From Emmonsiellopsis sp. PD_33 (Eukaryota > Ascomycota > Eurotiomycetes > Onygenales > Ajellomycetaceae), in contig JANTQF010000003.1 in assembly GCA_032988165.1 (NCBI GenBank), positions 240,389 through 304,388 on the forward strand: 64,000 nucleotides of DNA. Direction: 5' to 3'. Below, piece after piece: positions 23,912-37,620 of this stretch (position 1 is the first letter of the stretch; every line of letters begins with the position of its first letter). A program made the translations under genes and the position numbers. The notes below the pieces were generated by a model that had not been told where the DNA came from, did not search any database, and saw only the letters and a program-made list of their open reading frames with translations.

Positions 23912-26624
23912 GGCATTGAGAAAGGTGTTAATAGCATCATATTGGTATGTTTCCAGATCAAAAGCAGCTGCTATAGCTATAATAAGGCAAAAAACTTTCA
24001 GTGCCAGTGTTGTAGATCTAGTCTCTACTTTTTCATTTTTTCATAGATCTCCATGAATAATAATATGAGCCTTGAATTTTTGAAGGATCTCATCTGTGTT
24101 GAATTTGTATGTAAATACCCACATAAGTGGTAAAGGTCAGTGTTTAGCCTTATATTTGAGGACCTTTTTCCAGCATCCTTTCTATTGTAGGGTATCATAT
24201 TTAATTTGAGCAACATGTAACTAATCATCTTTGAATTTATAGCACAAAGCTTCCTTCCATCTGCAAGAGAGAGAGGGAAGGTTATCTTAGTGTAGAGAAT
24301 AAGATAGAGGTTCATCTGTTCAGGCTGTAGTAAAAGTAGTATAGAATCCCAGGAAATGATCTATATGATTGAGAGTGGTGATATAGCCAGTTCACTCCAG
24401 ATTCAGTTTTTAAGTACAGTGTCCTGAGACTATGTGGTCAGTTGATATATCATCATGTATTTCCCTAGAAGGAGCAGCTGAGGGCTCATTTATAGAAGAT
24501 AGGCCTGACTGAAGAGAATCAAGTAGTTAACCTGATGAATCATCAGTATCAGTATTAGCATTTATGTCAAGTTGACTGTTAGGATCATCTAATTGCTGGA
24601 TTCTACTGGTTGGCATCAAAAATTCAGAGGAACTAGTAAATAGCATAGGAGTTGGTTCTAGGGTTAGTAATGCTTGAGAAGACAAATCTGGCATTATTTT
24701 TGAAATTATATCTGCTGTTTCAGAGTTAGATATTAAGGTTTCAGAAGGGGTGATGGTTTTGACTTTATCTTCAGAACTCTTGAATTCCTAAACATCAAAT
24801 CTGACACTTTTTGGAATGTTGTTTGATGATAGTAAATCCACTGGTATCAGAGATGTAAGTGAAAGATCCTTAGGTAAATCATCTGAGTCAAAGTAGAAGT
24901 CTTCATTGAATATAACATCCTGGGTTATAATGACCTTTTACTCTCTTAGGAGTCAGATATGGAAAATATTATTCAATTCATAACCTACTAGGTGTCCAAT
25001 TTTAGCATGCAGGGCAAGTTTTCAGAGCTTCAGAATGGTCTTATCTAATATGTATGCTCAGCATCTATATGTGTGTAGGTGACTGAGATTAAGATCCATT
25101 AGTTTATTAAGATAGGAGGCTAGGGCCTGTATCAGGGTCTTCCATTCAAGTTACTGGACTGGTGTTTGGTTAAGAAGATATATCACAACCTTATATACTT
25201 CAGGCCAGAGATCTTCAGGGAGATTTGCAGCAATTCAAATTGTATGGCCCAGAGTGATAATTATACCCCATTGAGAAAGGTGTTAATAGTGTCATATTGG
25301 TGTGTTTCCAGATCAAAAGCAGCTACTATAGTCATAATAAGGTGAAAAACTTTCAGTGCCAGTGTTGTAGATCTGGTCTCTACTTTTTCATTTTTCCATA
25401 GATTTTTATGAATGACAATATAGGCCTTGAATTTTTGAAGGATCCCATCTGTGTTGAATTTATATGTAAATACCCACATAAGTGGTAAAGGCTGATGTTT
25501 AATCTTATATTTAGAGACCTTTTTTCAGCATTCTTTCTATTATAGGGTGTCATATTTAATTTAAGTAGCATGTAACCAATCATCTTTGAATTTATAGTAT
25601 AAAGCTTCCTTCCATCTGTAAGGGGGAGAGGAAAGGTTATCTCAGTGTAGAGGGTGAGGTAGAGGTTCATCTGTTCAGACTATAGTAAAAGTAGTATAGA
25701 ATCCCAGGGAATGATCTATATGATTAAGAGTGGTAATATAGTCAGTTTACTCTAGATTTAATTTTTGAGTACAGTGTCCTGAAATTATGTGGTCAGTTGA
25801 TATATCACTATATATTTCTCTAGAAGGAGTAGCTGAGAGCTCATTTGTAGAAGATAGGCCTGACTGAAGAGAATCAAGTAGTTAACCTGATGAATCATTA
25901 GTATTAGTATTAGCATCTATGTCAAGTTAACTGTCAGGATCATCTAATTGCTGGATTCCACTGGTTAGCATCAAAAATTTAGGGGAATCAGTAAATAGTA
26001 TAGGAGTTGGTTCCAGAGTTAGCAATGCTTGAGAAGATAAATCTAGCATTATTTTTGAAGTCATATCTGCTGTTTCAGAGTTAGGTATTGAGGTTTCAGA
26101 AGGAGTGTTAGTTTTGACTTTATCTTCAGAACTCTTGAATTCCTGAACATCAAATCTGACACTTTTTGAAATGTTGTTTGATAGTAGTAAATCTGCTGAT
26201 ATCAGAGATATAAGTAAAAAATTCTTAGGTAAATCACCTGGGTCAAAGTAGAAGTCTTCATTGAATATAACATTCTGAGTTATAATGACCTTTTGCTCTC
26301 TCAGAAGCCAGATATGGAAAATATTATTTAATTCATAACCTATCAGATGTCCAATTTTAGCATGCAGGGCAAGTTTTTGGAGCTTCAGAATGATCTTATC
26401 TAATATGTATGCTTAGCATTTATATGCACATAGGTGACTGAGATCAAAATCTATCAGTTTATTAAGATAAAAGGCTAGAGCCTGTATCAGAATCTTCCAT
26501 TCAAGTTGCTGGATCAGTGTTCAGTTAAGAAGATATATTACAGCCTTATATACTTCAGGCCAGAGATCTTCAGGGAAATTTACAGCAATTCAAATTGTAC
26601 AGCCTAGAGTAGTAATCATACCCC
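23912..26624. repeat. 1.36-kb tandem duplication inside the copia relic
   Basis: Unit 1 is about 23912-25267 and unit 2 about 25268-26624. The junction reads ATTATACCCCATTGAGAAAG near 25260-25280. The unit spans the end of integrase, the linker and the start of reverse transcriptase, so one frame segment (24025-24315) recurs at 25380-25670. Differences between units are overwhelmingly C/T and G/A. Confidence 0.94.
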
Positions 26625-27101
26625 CTGAGTGTTCAGCTGCACCATTAGATTCTGATGTATAGGAAGATGAAGGATCAACATGAATGCTATATATCTCAAT
26701 CTTATCAAGAAAAGCCTTTATAAGTGATATTTCTCTATCTATATAAAGGGTTAGAACCTTCAAACTGTAGTGTTTTTCAACTTCATTAATGAATTTTTCT
26801 AGAAATGATTTGCAACAGTCTTTTGTAGGAAGTGCCTTGGCCCAATAAGTATGAGTAAGGGGGTTGTAGATGTGAGCAAGATAACAGTCTCTATTATAGG
26901 CTAAAGATATATGAGTAAGGTCAAAATGAATGACTTTGAATGGCTTATTACCTCTATTCATCTATTTTCAAGATATTTGAAGGTGGGATTTGCCTGGCAT
27001 GCAGGCTGTGGAGTCAGTGGTTTTCAGACTGTTAGCAAGATAGGCCTCTACTATGAATTTAGATAGATATTTGAGAGCTTCTGGGCTGAGGTGACCAAGG
27101 T

Positions 27102-28991
27102 GTTTATGTTACAGAGCTATTGAGGCTGAGATAGAAAGCCAAGAAAGTATTTAGATAATGAAGATGGCATCATTTGGAGAATTATATTCAAAAATGAATT
27201 TTTTATAGTGACACTACAGTAGGAATTAAATATTACCTTTCTTATTAATTAGTCTGCAGTTTAATTCATCTATTCATATATCTTATCAGTTAAACACTGG
27301 AGCTGCAGCAATATTCATGAAGAAAATAAGCATGTAGGTAATGTCAGATGGTATATATAATTTTTTGCTGTAGGGGGTTTGAAGGTGTACTGAAATGTTA
27401 CTGTAGCCATAGATCAGAACTATAGTATCTCTAGTCTGCATCTTTTTCTCAACAATATGAAAATCCTGAAAATGTCAGTGGTTATTACAAACATGCTGAT
27501 TTGCTCTATTATTATAAATAAAGCTATTTCTGAGTAAGTAGTTATCAATCTGAGAAAAATTACTACTTAGAATGACTAGGGTAGTTGCAAATGTACTGTC
27601 AAAAGCTTCATTTATGTCTTTGATGGATTCAGTTTCAGAAGTAATAGCAGTATTGGTATCATTTTTCAGGGTTATTAAGGTTTTTAAATTCTTTTTTTTA
27701 TCCTTTTTAGCCTTCATCACAGCCTTTTCCATCATCTTTTTGAGCTTCTTATTGTTCTCCAACTCTTATTTGACCTTTTTGTCAGTCTCTGGATTTAAAA
27801 TGAAGGTTTTCAGATGGGTCTCTAGGTTGAGATAGAAGCATCTCATGACTCAATATTTTTCACCATATATATATGTTTATTGGGATTCTAATTGATTACC
27901 CCCTGAGTTTTACTGTATATCTGATGGTTTTTTCACTTCTACTTTCATTCCATTGAATGTTGCAAATGCTGCAGCTGATGTTTGATTATAGGAATCTTTA
28001 GCACTATTAGTTTAGAGTTTATCATGAAATTGCTCCATCAAATCATGTTTATATTACAGAGCTATTGAGGCTGAGACAGGAAGCCAAGAAAGTATTTAGA
28101 TAATGAAGATGACATCATTTGGAGGATTATATTCAAAAATGAATTTTTTATAGTGACACTACAGTAGGAATTGAATATTACCTTCCTTATTAATTAGCCT
28201 GCAGTTTAATTCATCTATTCATATATCTTATCAGTTAAACACTGGAGCTGCAGCAATATTCATGAAGAAGATAGGCATGTAGGTGATGTCAGATAGTGTA
28301 TATAATTTTTTGCTGTGAGGGGTTTGAAGATGTACTGGAATGTTACTGTAGCCATAGATCAGAACTATAGTATCTCTAGCCTGCATCTTTTCCTCAACAA
28401 CATGAAAATCCTGAAAATGTCAGTGGTTATTATAAACATACTGATTTGCTCTATTATTATAAATAAAGCTATTTCTAAGTAAGTAGTTGTCAATCTGAGA
28501 AAAATTACTACTTAGAATGACTAGGGTAGTTGCAAATGTACTGTCAAAAGCTTCATTTATGTCTTTGATGGATTTAGTTTCAGAAGTGATAGCAGTGTTG
28601 GTATCATTTTTCAGGGTTATTAAGGTTTTTAAATCCTTTTTTTTATCCTTTTTAGCCTTCATCACAACCTTTTCCATCATCTTTTTGAGCTTCTTATTGT
28701 TCTCTAACTCTTATTTGACCTTTTTGTTAGTCTCTGAATTTAAAATGAAGGTTTTCAGATGGGTCTCTAGGTTGAGATAGAAGTATCTCATGACTCAATA
28801 TTTTTCACCATATATATATATTTATTGGGATTCTAATTGATTACCCCCTGAGTTTTATTATATATCTGATGGTTTTTTCACTTCTACTTTCATTCCATTG
28901 AATGTTGCAAATGCTGCAGCTGATGTTTGATTATAGAAATTTTTAGCACTATTAGTTTAGAGTTTGTCATGAAATTGCTCCATTAAATTAT
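27102..28991. repeat. 945-bp tandem duplication inside the copia relic
   Basis: Unit 1 is about 27102-28046 and unit 2 about 28047-28991, offset exactly 945 bp at several checked points (for example 27572 and 28517). It covers the end of gag and the protease region. Because 945 is divisible by three, phase is kept. Confidence 0.94.
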
Positions 28992-29789
28992 CTATAGAGA
29001 TGAGATCTTTTCCTGCTTTTTTATATTTAAGAACTCTGGATCTTTCAATTTGGCTCTAGTTAGTGTTAACCTTGACTGCTGTATTAAGAAATTTGAAGAT
29101 AGCAGAGTATTCACTTCTATCCCTAGATTCCCCTACTGGGGTTTGTGATAATTCCTCTCTCATTATAGATAGATTCTATTCATTGCTGATATTTAGCTGT
29201 GTCTGTTCCTATATCTCTACTTCTGTATAGAGCTGATGCATGATTTTATCCTCCATTGGGAATTAATTATTAATTTGTGATAACTAGACTTCATCCTCTA
29301 AATTAAGGTTGAGGGTTAGAAGGCTCTAGCTATCATTCTGTGAAGGTTCATTCCTGATCAGTGTAGGGCTGTCTGGGAGTGCTATAGGGCTGATAGAGGA
29401 CTCTGAATTAGAATTAGAGGTGGATAGGAGCTCACTGTCCAAGTCTGAGATGAAGATGTTTGAGAATAGGGGTAGCATCATACTTCTTATAGTTGAGGCC
29501 TACTTATCAAGTGAGGTTGGATATGACCAGGTGATATTGAAAGTAAGGGTGCTGATGGCATGTTACTAGTGAAGATGCAGTAAGAATGCAATAAGGATAT
29601 TAAGAAGTAAATAATAAGATACTAAAGTGAAAGTGAGGGGAATCTAGTAACCTCCCTGACAACACAACACATAATAATAATGATATCATAAATAAAATAC
29701 TGACTTACTTTTTCCTTCTTACCTACCCTATTAATACTTCTATATAACTTATTTAACTAATTGCTGCAACAATCTCCTCCCATTCCCTT

Positions 29790-32700
29790 AATAAAATAAA
29801 ATTGCCTTATTATCCAGTGAGCCTGCCTACTGCATTGCTGACCTGTCATACTCCTCTACTATCTCTATACCTGGAAAATTCTGCAGATACTCCTAATAGT
29901 AGATGATATGATTCAGATAGTATTTTCTCATTACTCTATTCTCATAGAATTCTCTGATGTATATTGCTTTTCTATTTGCTGATACTCAGAACACCAGTTT
30001 AGATTCTTTCTACTAGAGCCTGAGTTTCATCTCTATCTACTTATTACTCATATGATTTCTGACTAGCACTAAATCCCCCTCTTAAAGACCTTTATTATGA
30101 GGGTTCTCTGGCTGGTGACCCCTATTAATCTCTGATTGCTGATGCTCAGCTGTGATATCCCTAGCTAACTCTCTTTTCTCTGCTAGGCTTTTAATTTGCA
30201 ATCCTGCTTTCTCTAGTGTAATTTGATTGAGAATATCCTCCACCTCTGACATTATAACTAGGGAGACATGTTGCCATCCTCCTTAATATGCTCTTGGGAG
30301 GTAGCTAAATATAAGTGCAGCAGGTTGATATCCATGAAGTCTAAGTAGCCTTATATTAATTGCCAGTGAGGCCTTCCTGGCATCTCATGCCCACTTTGTT
30401 AGTCACCTGTATTATATAATACTTCTGATGATATAGGCCTTGACCAGTTGGACAGATCACTCATTTAACCCAATTAATGCTGGATGAAAAATAGGGGTAG
30501 AGATATACTTAACCTCTTTTATTTTGAGTAGAGCTGTGATTTGACTACCTATAAAATGTGTTCTATTATCTGTATAGAGTGTAGTTGGCCATCCAAAGAT
30601 AGGAGTAATTCTTTGCAAGAAATTAATAACTGCCTCCTGCATTGCATCCACATATGGGCTTGTCCATATGAATTATATGAAGTAGTTAATAACTACTAAT
30701 ACATATTAGCACCCATCCTCTACTACTAATTGTATAAGTCCCAGGAAATTCATGCTCATAAGGTTTATAGGTTTAAATAATTAAATTCAACCTACTTTCC
30801 TTCTTCTTGACTTTTAGCTGATAAACTGACAGGTTCTATAAGTATTATAATAGACATTCACATCTCTTGTTCTGATCAGCTAGTAGGCCTCTCCCATCAG
30901 CCTACTTAATGTTAATGCTGATCCATAATAACTCATTCTATTATAAAATGCTTTGAGTATGTTGTTGACCTTCTCCTTAATCACATAAGATGCTCACTGT
31001 TTATTTACTTTCATATATAATAGGAGTTCTCTTGCCATGTCTATTATTATGTACTTGGTTGCCTTCCTGATTGAGACCCTTCTGATATGCTGAGGCACCT
31101 CTATGAGAAAGTCACTATCTAATACTATCATTATGTGTTTATAGAAATGAGAGTATCTATACTTGAGATACTTAAGGCTGATATCTAATAGCTCTGTAAT
31201 TATCATTACTAAGTTCATTCTATCCTCTGTGATATGTTCCATTATATAGCTAGTGATTCTACTTAGGCTATCTACTATTCCCATTATCTGGTCTATATTC
31301 AGTTGGTGGTGGATCAGGTAATTGTATTTCCTCAACCTCACTATTTAGTTAATGATGTGCATGTTATTTATATTCTTAATGAGTGCTACTTGCAATGCAT
31401 TATTATCTGTGTAGAGGTAAATTTTATGTGCTAAGCTAACTATTAGTTATCTCACCTCTATTAAGGCCCTCATCATTGTTAGTACCTTCAAGTTATTACT
31501 ATGATAGTGTGTCTCAGCATTTGTGAGCTTAAATGAAATTCACTGTATTATTTGTATTCTATTATAGTTGAATGACACTAATTCCTCCTCTAGCTGACTT
31601 ACTTTTATTTGGAACAGCACTCCTCCCAGCCCCATCTTTGATGTGTCTGTTGCTAGGTGATAGGCCAGGCTGAGGTCAGCTGGGCTACATATATTATTAA
31701 TGATGGCATTCTTAATGTACTTGAATTCTCTCTGCTGATTAGCACCTCACTATCAATCCTTCTCTACCTAAACCCTTCTAATTGATGGGGCCTTCACCTA
31801 TAGTTGTCTAGACTACTAGGATAGATCCTCATCACATTTTTCTATGTTAAGCTTCTTTTTTGATTTTAATAGTAGTACCTCCTCCTGCTTGAGATATGCT
31901 AACTTGAGGATCATAACTCAGTCAGCTCTACCTGGTATAAAGTTCTGTAAAAATAGTGTAAGCTATAGGAACTCATCAAGCTTTTTCCTGCAAGTTAGGA
32001 CTGACTAATCCTGCAAAATTTATCTATACTTTGATGCTAATTGAATTCCTCCTGCTCTGCCAGAGAATCTTAAGATATCAATTGTCAGCATGAAGACCTG
32101 CATTTTTAATAGATTCAAACAGACTGGGCTAAATACTATCTGGGGAAAATAGTGCTCATACAGAAACCCTAGCATACTATTAAACCTAGTTACTGCTGCA
32201 CTATAATCATTCATGAAGAGAGTAAACACTGCATCCCCTTGATCTCCTATTATTATTAGCCATGCTTCTACTTTCTCATTCTTAGGGATAGGGCTGAATA
32301 TCATATCTATAAACTGTGAGTATGTATGAGGTGTGCTTGTTAATCCCTATCCTATATGAGTATAGATATACTGCCCCACTGGCAACATAATTCCTACTTT
32401 ATACTTATTACTCACCCTGATAGGAATTGCCCAATACCCATTAGATGCATCTGTTGCTGAGTAGATCATAAATTTTGATTTAAACAATATATTCATTATA
32501 ATGTTAATCCTATGCATTGGGTAGACTGACTTCCTTATACTAGTATTAAGTAGTCTGAAATTGTTGATGATTCTTAGGTCTACTGACCCTTTCTTCTTTG
32601 ATGGGAATCTAGTTATTACTCCTCAGTCACTGGCTATCTGAATAAGTATGCCTGCCTCCTCCAGCTTGAAGAATATCTGGGCTGTAAATTCCCTCTTCCT

Positions 32701-35580
32701 TACTATGTACTGTGGGGTAGGTCACTTTACTAGCCTCATAGTATAGGTTAAGTTTATTAAATGCTCCACTAAATCTATAGCCTTTATTTGTAATAGTTTA
32801 ATAATAAAGTAGTCCCTCTAGGTGTATAACATCCTCTTCACCAGTAATTTTCTTTCCTCTATGTCCACCATATCTTCTATTATAATGCCTGAGTTCTTAA
32901 ATCATGCTTTAATCACATCCTGCTTCTCCACTGACATCACTCTCCTTTGAGGCCTCCTCTTTGTTGGAAACCTTCCCCTAACTTCTAAACTAAATAATAA
33001 ATAGTTAACTTCTGCTCACCAATTTATTTCTACCTCCACTAATTTATCCTCTACATGCATGATTATTTTCCTTCCTCCTGCAGTCTTCCCAGCCATCTAC
33101 TCTACCACTATGTGCTTCATTAATGACCTGTGGTCAGCCAAGTTGCAGCCCCTACTATGCCAAACTGCTGTTTTCTTTACTCTTGAAATTTGTATGGGAT
33201 TAGTAATAGATTCTAAACAAAAGAGGTATAATTACTGAATATCAACTTGATGCATTCAACTAGGTTGCTGCCCTTCTAACCCCCTCTGAGCTGTTAGAGC
33301 CAGGCAACTCAGAGGCAGTTATTTTCTGACTCCTCATTAAAGTCCTCTTCATTCACAATGTGCTGTAAGGCTACATTTACATTCTCTCAGTTGCTATTTT
33401 TGACCTTGTCCTCTTTCATGAATAGCTGTTCTATTAGCATATTTTTGATCATTTGAATAGATACTATTAAACCTTTAGCCTGCTTCCTCAACCCATTATG
33501 CCTTCTTAATTGAATCTTACTCATACTGTAATCAGCAACTCACTGTACTCTCCTCATCCAGTTTACCCCCAATAGCATGTTGTATGAGGTGACATCCAGT
33601 ATGTAGGCCTTGATTGTAGCTTAGATACTCATGAAATTAACTGGAATCAATATTGCTTGATTCAGTGTTGCTATATTACTATTTACCAGACTGACCAACC
33701 ATGGTTTCACTGAATGAATAGATCAAGCTGGGAACTACTAAATGACCTAATGAGTAATTATCTTCACTAATGATTCTTCATTGATGAGGGTTTATTCCAC
33801 TTTAACCTCCCTAATTCATATTATGATAAATAGTGCCTTACTATTCTTATTATCTAGTAGAGCTTCAGCTATCATAACTAGAGAGACTAACTACTCCTTT
33901 AACATTATTGTATTGGTCACTGTCACCTTTATATTTGCTTCTCCCAATGTTTGCCTATATCTAGGGGCTGCACTTTGCAGATATCATGCAAACTCTCTTT
34001 AAATAGTTTCTAATTTATCTAACAGCTGAGCTAAAGGTACAGTCACCTCCAGTCCCATTAAATCCTGTATGTCAAATTGAATATTATCACCCTCTGTGAA
34101 GGCCCAAATTGGCAGTGGAATGTGGAGAGGTTAGTAGTTAATCTCCACTTTACCCTCTGACTTTACTGTTTGCTCCTTACTAATGACTACTGATTGAGCT
34201 GAGGGGTTAGCCTCCTCCACCTCTATAGGTTCTGATTTTATTAGGAGTATTTCCTCAGAAGATCATCTCATCTCTTTAGAGTTACTTACTTCTTCTTTCT
34301 TATCTACTCAGTAGATTGCTTTCATCTTGCCCTTCATTACTATAGTCTTACTGATCCTACTTCTTATAGTTTCCTGTAGCTAGGCTCTCTACTTCATGAT
34401 CTTAGGAGGCTGAGATGCTGCTCCTGCTAAGTCCACTGACAGAGTATATATAATGTGCAAGATGTCCTCTTATTAATCATATTCCTTCAATACTGAATGG
34501 GCTGGTACAGCTAACACTCTCTGCAAAATCTGGGTTAGCTGAATGAGCTATTAGAGTTTACTGAGACAATTTAATGCATAATGGCCTATCTGCTGATAGG
34601 TGAAACAAGTAATCAGGTAAGAGGTCCTTGAGGCACCCCTAGGCTAAGTTGCTGATGGGGCTTGAGCTGAACCTACTACTTCCTTCATTAGCACTAAGTT
34701 ATTATTCCTCTAGTCTGCCAACTACTTATTAATTACCATTATTTGTCTTATTAATTTAGAAAATGTTTCCAAGGTTCTCTTCATTAAATCCTTGTTTGAC
34801 ACTGGTTGAGGGGTGACTAAATTAGAGGGTTCCACTTGTCTAATTCTACTTTTAATAAGCTGCCTGTCATTCATGTAGATCTACCTGATGACCTTCTTGA
34901 CATTATGGAAGGTATAGTCTCTCTAACATTCAGTTCTCACTAAATTCCTCTGGTTCTTATTCCACAACCCTTGAATTAATAAGTAGCTCAAATTAACTGT
35001 TTCTGTGTCTATCAAACTAGCTACTATCTCTACCCTGCTAATGTAGTTCTCAACCCCCTCTTCCTTATTCTGACTCAGGCTGGTAGCCTACTTCATAGCT
35101 AACACCTTGTGGGTGTTCAGATCTACTTGCTTCATCTCATAGTATCCCAGAAATTTCATCTTGAGGAGGTTCTAGTTCTCTTTGGTTTCTGCAGATTGAT
35201 TGTCATACTAGGTCCTGGCTTCCTTCCCTAAATGTTGTTGGAAAGTCCAGACTTTCATCTACTTAATCTTTTCCTTCTCTAAAGCTTCTTACTAATCCTC
35301 AACATCATCTTCTACATCCTTAATATACTCCTTTGAGTTCTCTATCCTGTCATTACTTCTCTTAAAAGACTGGATTTGAATCTCCTTGCCAGCTATAATT
35401 GGTTCTGATTCTGTTAGTGGGGTAATTGGAGGGGTAGACTCTATTAGAGTAGACTCTATTTCTTAGGCTGACTTGTCTAACTCTAGGTCTACTTTTATTC
35501 TGCTTTGCTTGCTATCTCCTCCTGACACTTGAGATAGAATTAGTTAGCTATCTATCACTAATGGTCTTAACATAGATCAT
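29790..35580 (-). pseudogene. Ty3/gypsy retrotransposon gag-pol relic
   Basis: Read leftwards from an ATG at 35580. A gag CCHC knuckle near 34572-34612 reads C..Y....H....C, its second Cys lost to Tyr. The protease-like block ILDVTSYNMLLGVNWM is near 33550-33600. Reverse transcriptase is best preserved at 32020-32304, where the catalytic block reads FMNDYSAA, an Asp-to-Asn change explained by one G-to-A. RNase H shows LATDTSKMGLGGVLF near 31630-31670 and HYHSNNLKVLTMMRAL near 31460-31510. An IVDSLSRI motif lies near 31260. Integrase follows with YTDNRTHFIGSQI (30457-30651). Reverse transcriptase before RNase H before integrase is the gypsy order. The end near 29790 is approximate. LTRs were not found. 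Confidence 0.92.
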
Positions 35581-37124
35581 TATACTGTAGAATGAGGAGG
35601 CTGTCTTCTGCTTGTTATTTATCTAGCTACCTCTCTCCCTTCTTGTATCCTTCTTATTTAATTATTCAAATAGTAGAATAAAGCCTTCCTGTAGGGACAT
35701 CAAGATGAAATGGCTGCACACTAATCACTCTCTAAGTTAGCTAACTAGGCTATAATATAATAGATAATGAAGAACACAAAAAGGAAATCTCTGATCTCAA
35801 AAACTATCTGTATCATAAATACTCTAAGAACTATTAAAAAGCTAGGAAATCTGCCTCTTATAAGAGGGCAGGTCAGCTACCTAATTAATGAGGAAGAAAA
35901 GCATCTGTGATAGTTAGTGACTATATTATTAGTTGATAGTTAGCAACTATGTGACACTTCTCTCACAGTACTCTGTACTGGATACATAACTGCAATTATC
36001 ATGTGGGAGTTACATGAAGTCACATGAGTACTCTGTACCAGTAAAATGTGATCTTATCCTAGCTAGCTGTAGCCTAGCTCCATGCTACTATATGATCTTA
36101 GCTTGGTTCTACTCCAGGATAGATTTGTAACTGTTATTAAAGAATGATGGATGCAATTCTGATTAAGAGCTTCATTCTGGTAGAAAAAGAAAAGCTATGC
36201 TACCTGTGGAAGATAAATAAACAAATAGCTATACTAGAGTAAGTTGGGAAGCTGTGATGTTGAATAGTAAGCCCTGATAAAATAGTAAGAATAATAGATG
36301 TCAGCTCTCTGTACTAAGTACAGCACATTAATGGCTACTGTGTTGATTATAGGCCACCCTAGTCCTGAAGTAGCTTAGTGTATAGAGAGATCACATGTTA
36401 GATAGATTCTCACCTCTAAGATTAATATAAGAGTCTTCAACCTTTTTACAAGCTGAGCCTCAGAGCTTTTCCCTTCAAAGTCTCTGACATGTCTGGCATT
36501 ATAGACTACATAGCTATAGAGCACAATGAGATGTTAAAGCACTGAGTAGATAAATGTTTTTATAATTCTAATCTCTAACCTGATTTAAAGATAAATTTCC
36601 AAGTAAATAAATGATTTCCTAATATACTAAGCTTATATTATCTTCAGCCAGGTTGAATATATAGGACTAATTGGAATAATCTTTATCTATTTATGATGCA
36701 CCTATCTAGCTATACTGGCAGCTACACCTAATGCTGCTATGATGTTGTGATTCAGATACATCAGATAGTGGAAGAATATAGAGTTAATGTGGCTGCACAT
36801 GACACAAGCCTTCTATGTATATCATCTTGTAAAGATATAGGGGCTAGTGAATAGCTTCACTACTAATCTATCTCTATGTTTAATATTACCACTTCCTTGC
36901 TACTATGTGTTTATATTCCCTCACATCATTCTATAATCTCTACACTATATACTGTATGGGCAACCCTCTTTGTGCTACAATTAGGGGGGAAGGTGGAGAC
37001 AGCAGATGGATTTATAGAATTGATTGTGCCCATTAAGATATTGAAATGAACACATATTACCCTCAAAGGATAATATCATATTATATGGAAATGGAACAGT
37101 CAGTAGAGACTCCTGAGATATTAG
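35581..37124. other. Stretch without recognisable gene
   Basis: It may hold the 5-prime untranslated part and LTR of the adjacent gypsy relic. I found no matching sequence on the other side of that element, so no LTR is claimed. Confidence 0.45.
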
Positions 37125-37165
37125 TATAGTACCTCATCAAAAGTATTCACATCCCCCTGTAATAC
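37125..37165 (+). mobile_element. Lone Tc1-like terminal repeat, copy 1
   Basis: TA followed by TAGTACCTCATCAAAAGTAT and TCACATCCCCCTGTAAT. It aligns without gaps to 43449-43487 with about six differences, all transitions. The CAGTRCCT...AAAGTATTCACACCCCC form is typical of Tc1-type ends next to a TA target site. No opposite end or transposase was found nearby. Confidence 0.6.
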
Positions 37166-37414
37166 TGATGCACTTTGAAGTCTTTTCTCTACATCCCATA
37201 GCTATTTAGTTTTATAAGGAGTGCCTGATTCTGTTGCTGAAAGTCTTCTATAGCCTTACTATACTATCTAAATCTATATTCTTTTCCATCAAAAAACAAT
37301 CAAATTTCCTGGTTTTTTTCTCCCTTCTCTCTCTTTAATTATGGAAACATGGGAAAATTTTGAGCAGAATGTACTATCATGTGATCTCATGTGCATCCCA
37401 TTAAAAATCTTGGG

Positions 37415-37620
37415 GGAGTTAGGGGGGGTTAGGGGGCATGGAGTAGGGATAGTAGGGGCAATAGGGGTAGGCAGGGTAGGTGGGGTGAGTGGGGGTGGTA
37501 GGGGAGGTAGGGGTGATAGGGGTAGTAGGGATGGTAGGAGTAATAGGGGTGATAAGGGTAATAAAGATAGTAGAGGTGAGTAAGGGTGGTAGAGGTGAGC
37601 AGGATAGTAGGGATGATAGA
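37415..37620. repeat. G-rich array with many GGG runs
   Basis: Includes TTAGGGGGGGTTAGGGGG followed by units of GATAGGGGTAGTAGGG type, with well over a dozen GGG runs on the plus strand. It strongly fits the G-quadruplex pattern. The open frames through it (Gly/Arg-rich or Pro/Tyr/His-rich) reflect 3-bp periodicity. Confidence 0.9.

Larger units (their letters stand above)
22735..29481 (-). pseudogene. Ty1/copia retrotransposon gag-pol relic
   Basis: Read leftwards from an ATG at 29481. Order: gag (about 29481-27850) ending in a CFYLNLETHLK stretch. The protease region is near 27500 (RANQHVCNN where a DSGA..H motif is usual). The gag-pre-integrase region is about 27000-27110. The integrase core is at 26590-26961, with D in HFDLTH, D in LYIDREI and E in NGAAEHSGG. 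Reverse transcriptase follows, with FYMDDMVIVYY around 23690-23704, then RNase H (SFTEAELLALS near 23046-23078), ending near 22735. Gag before integrase before reverse transcriptase is the copia order. Stops are converted Gln, Arg and Trp codons. Two internal tandem duplications break the collinearity. I could not find paired LTRs; a candidate 5-prime LTR start is TGTTGTCAGGGAGGTTACTA near 29645-29668. Confidence 0.93.

Noticed and set aside
27572..28780. Paired 87-codon plus-strand frames at 27572 and 28517
   Set aside because: They are antisense shadows of the duplicated copia gag region on the minus strand.
37415..37620. Telomere or interstitial telomere
   Set aside because: The TTAGGG-like start is followed by irregular GGG units without a constant 6-bp phase.
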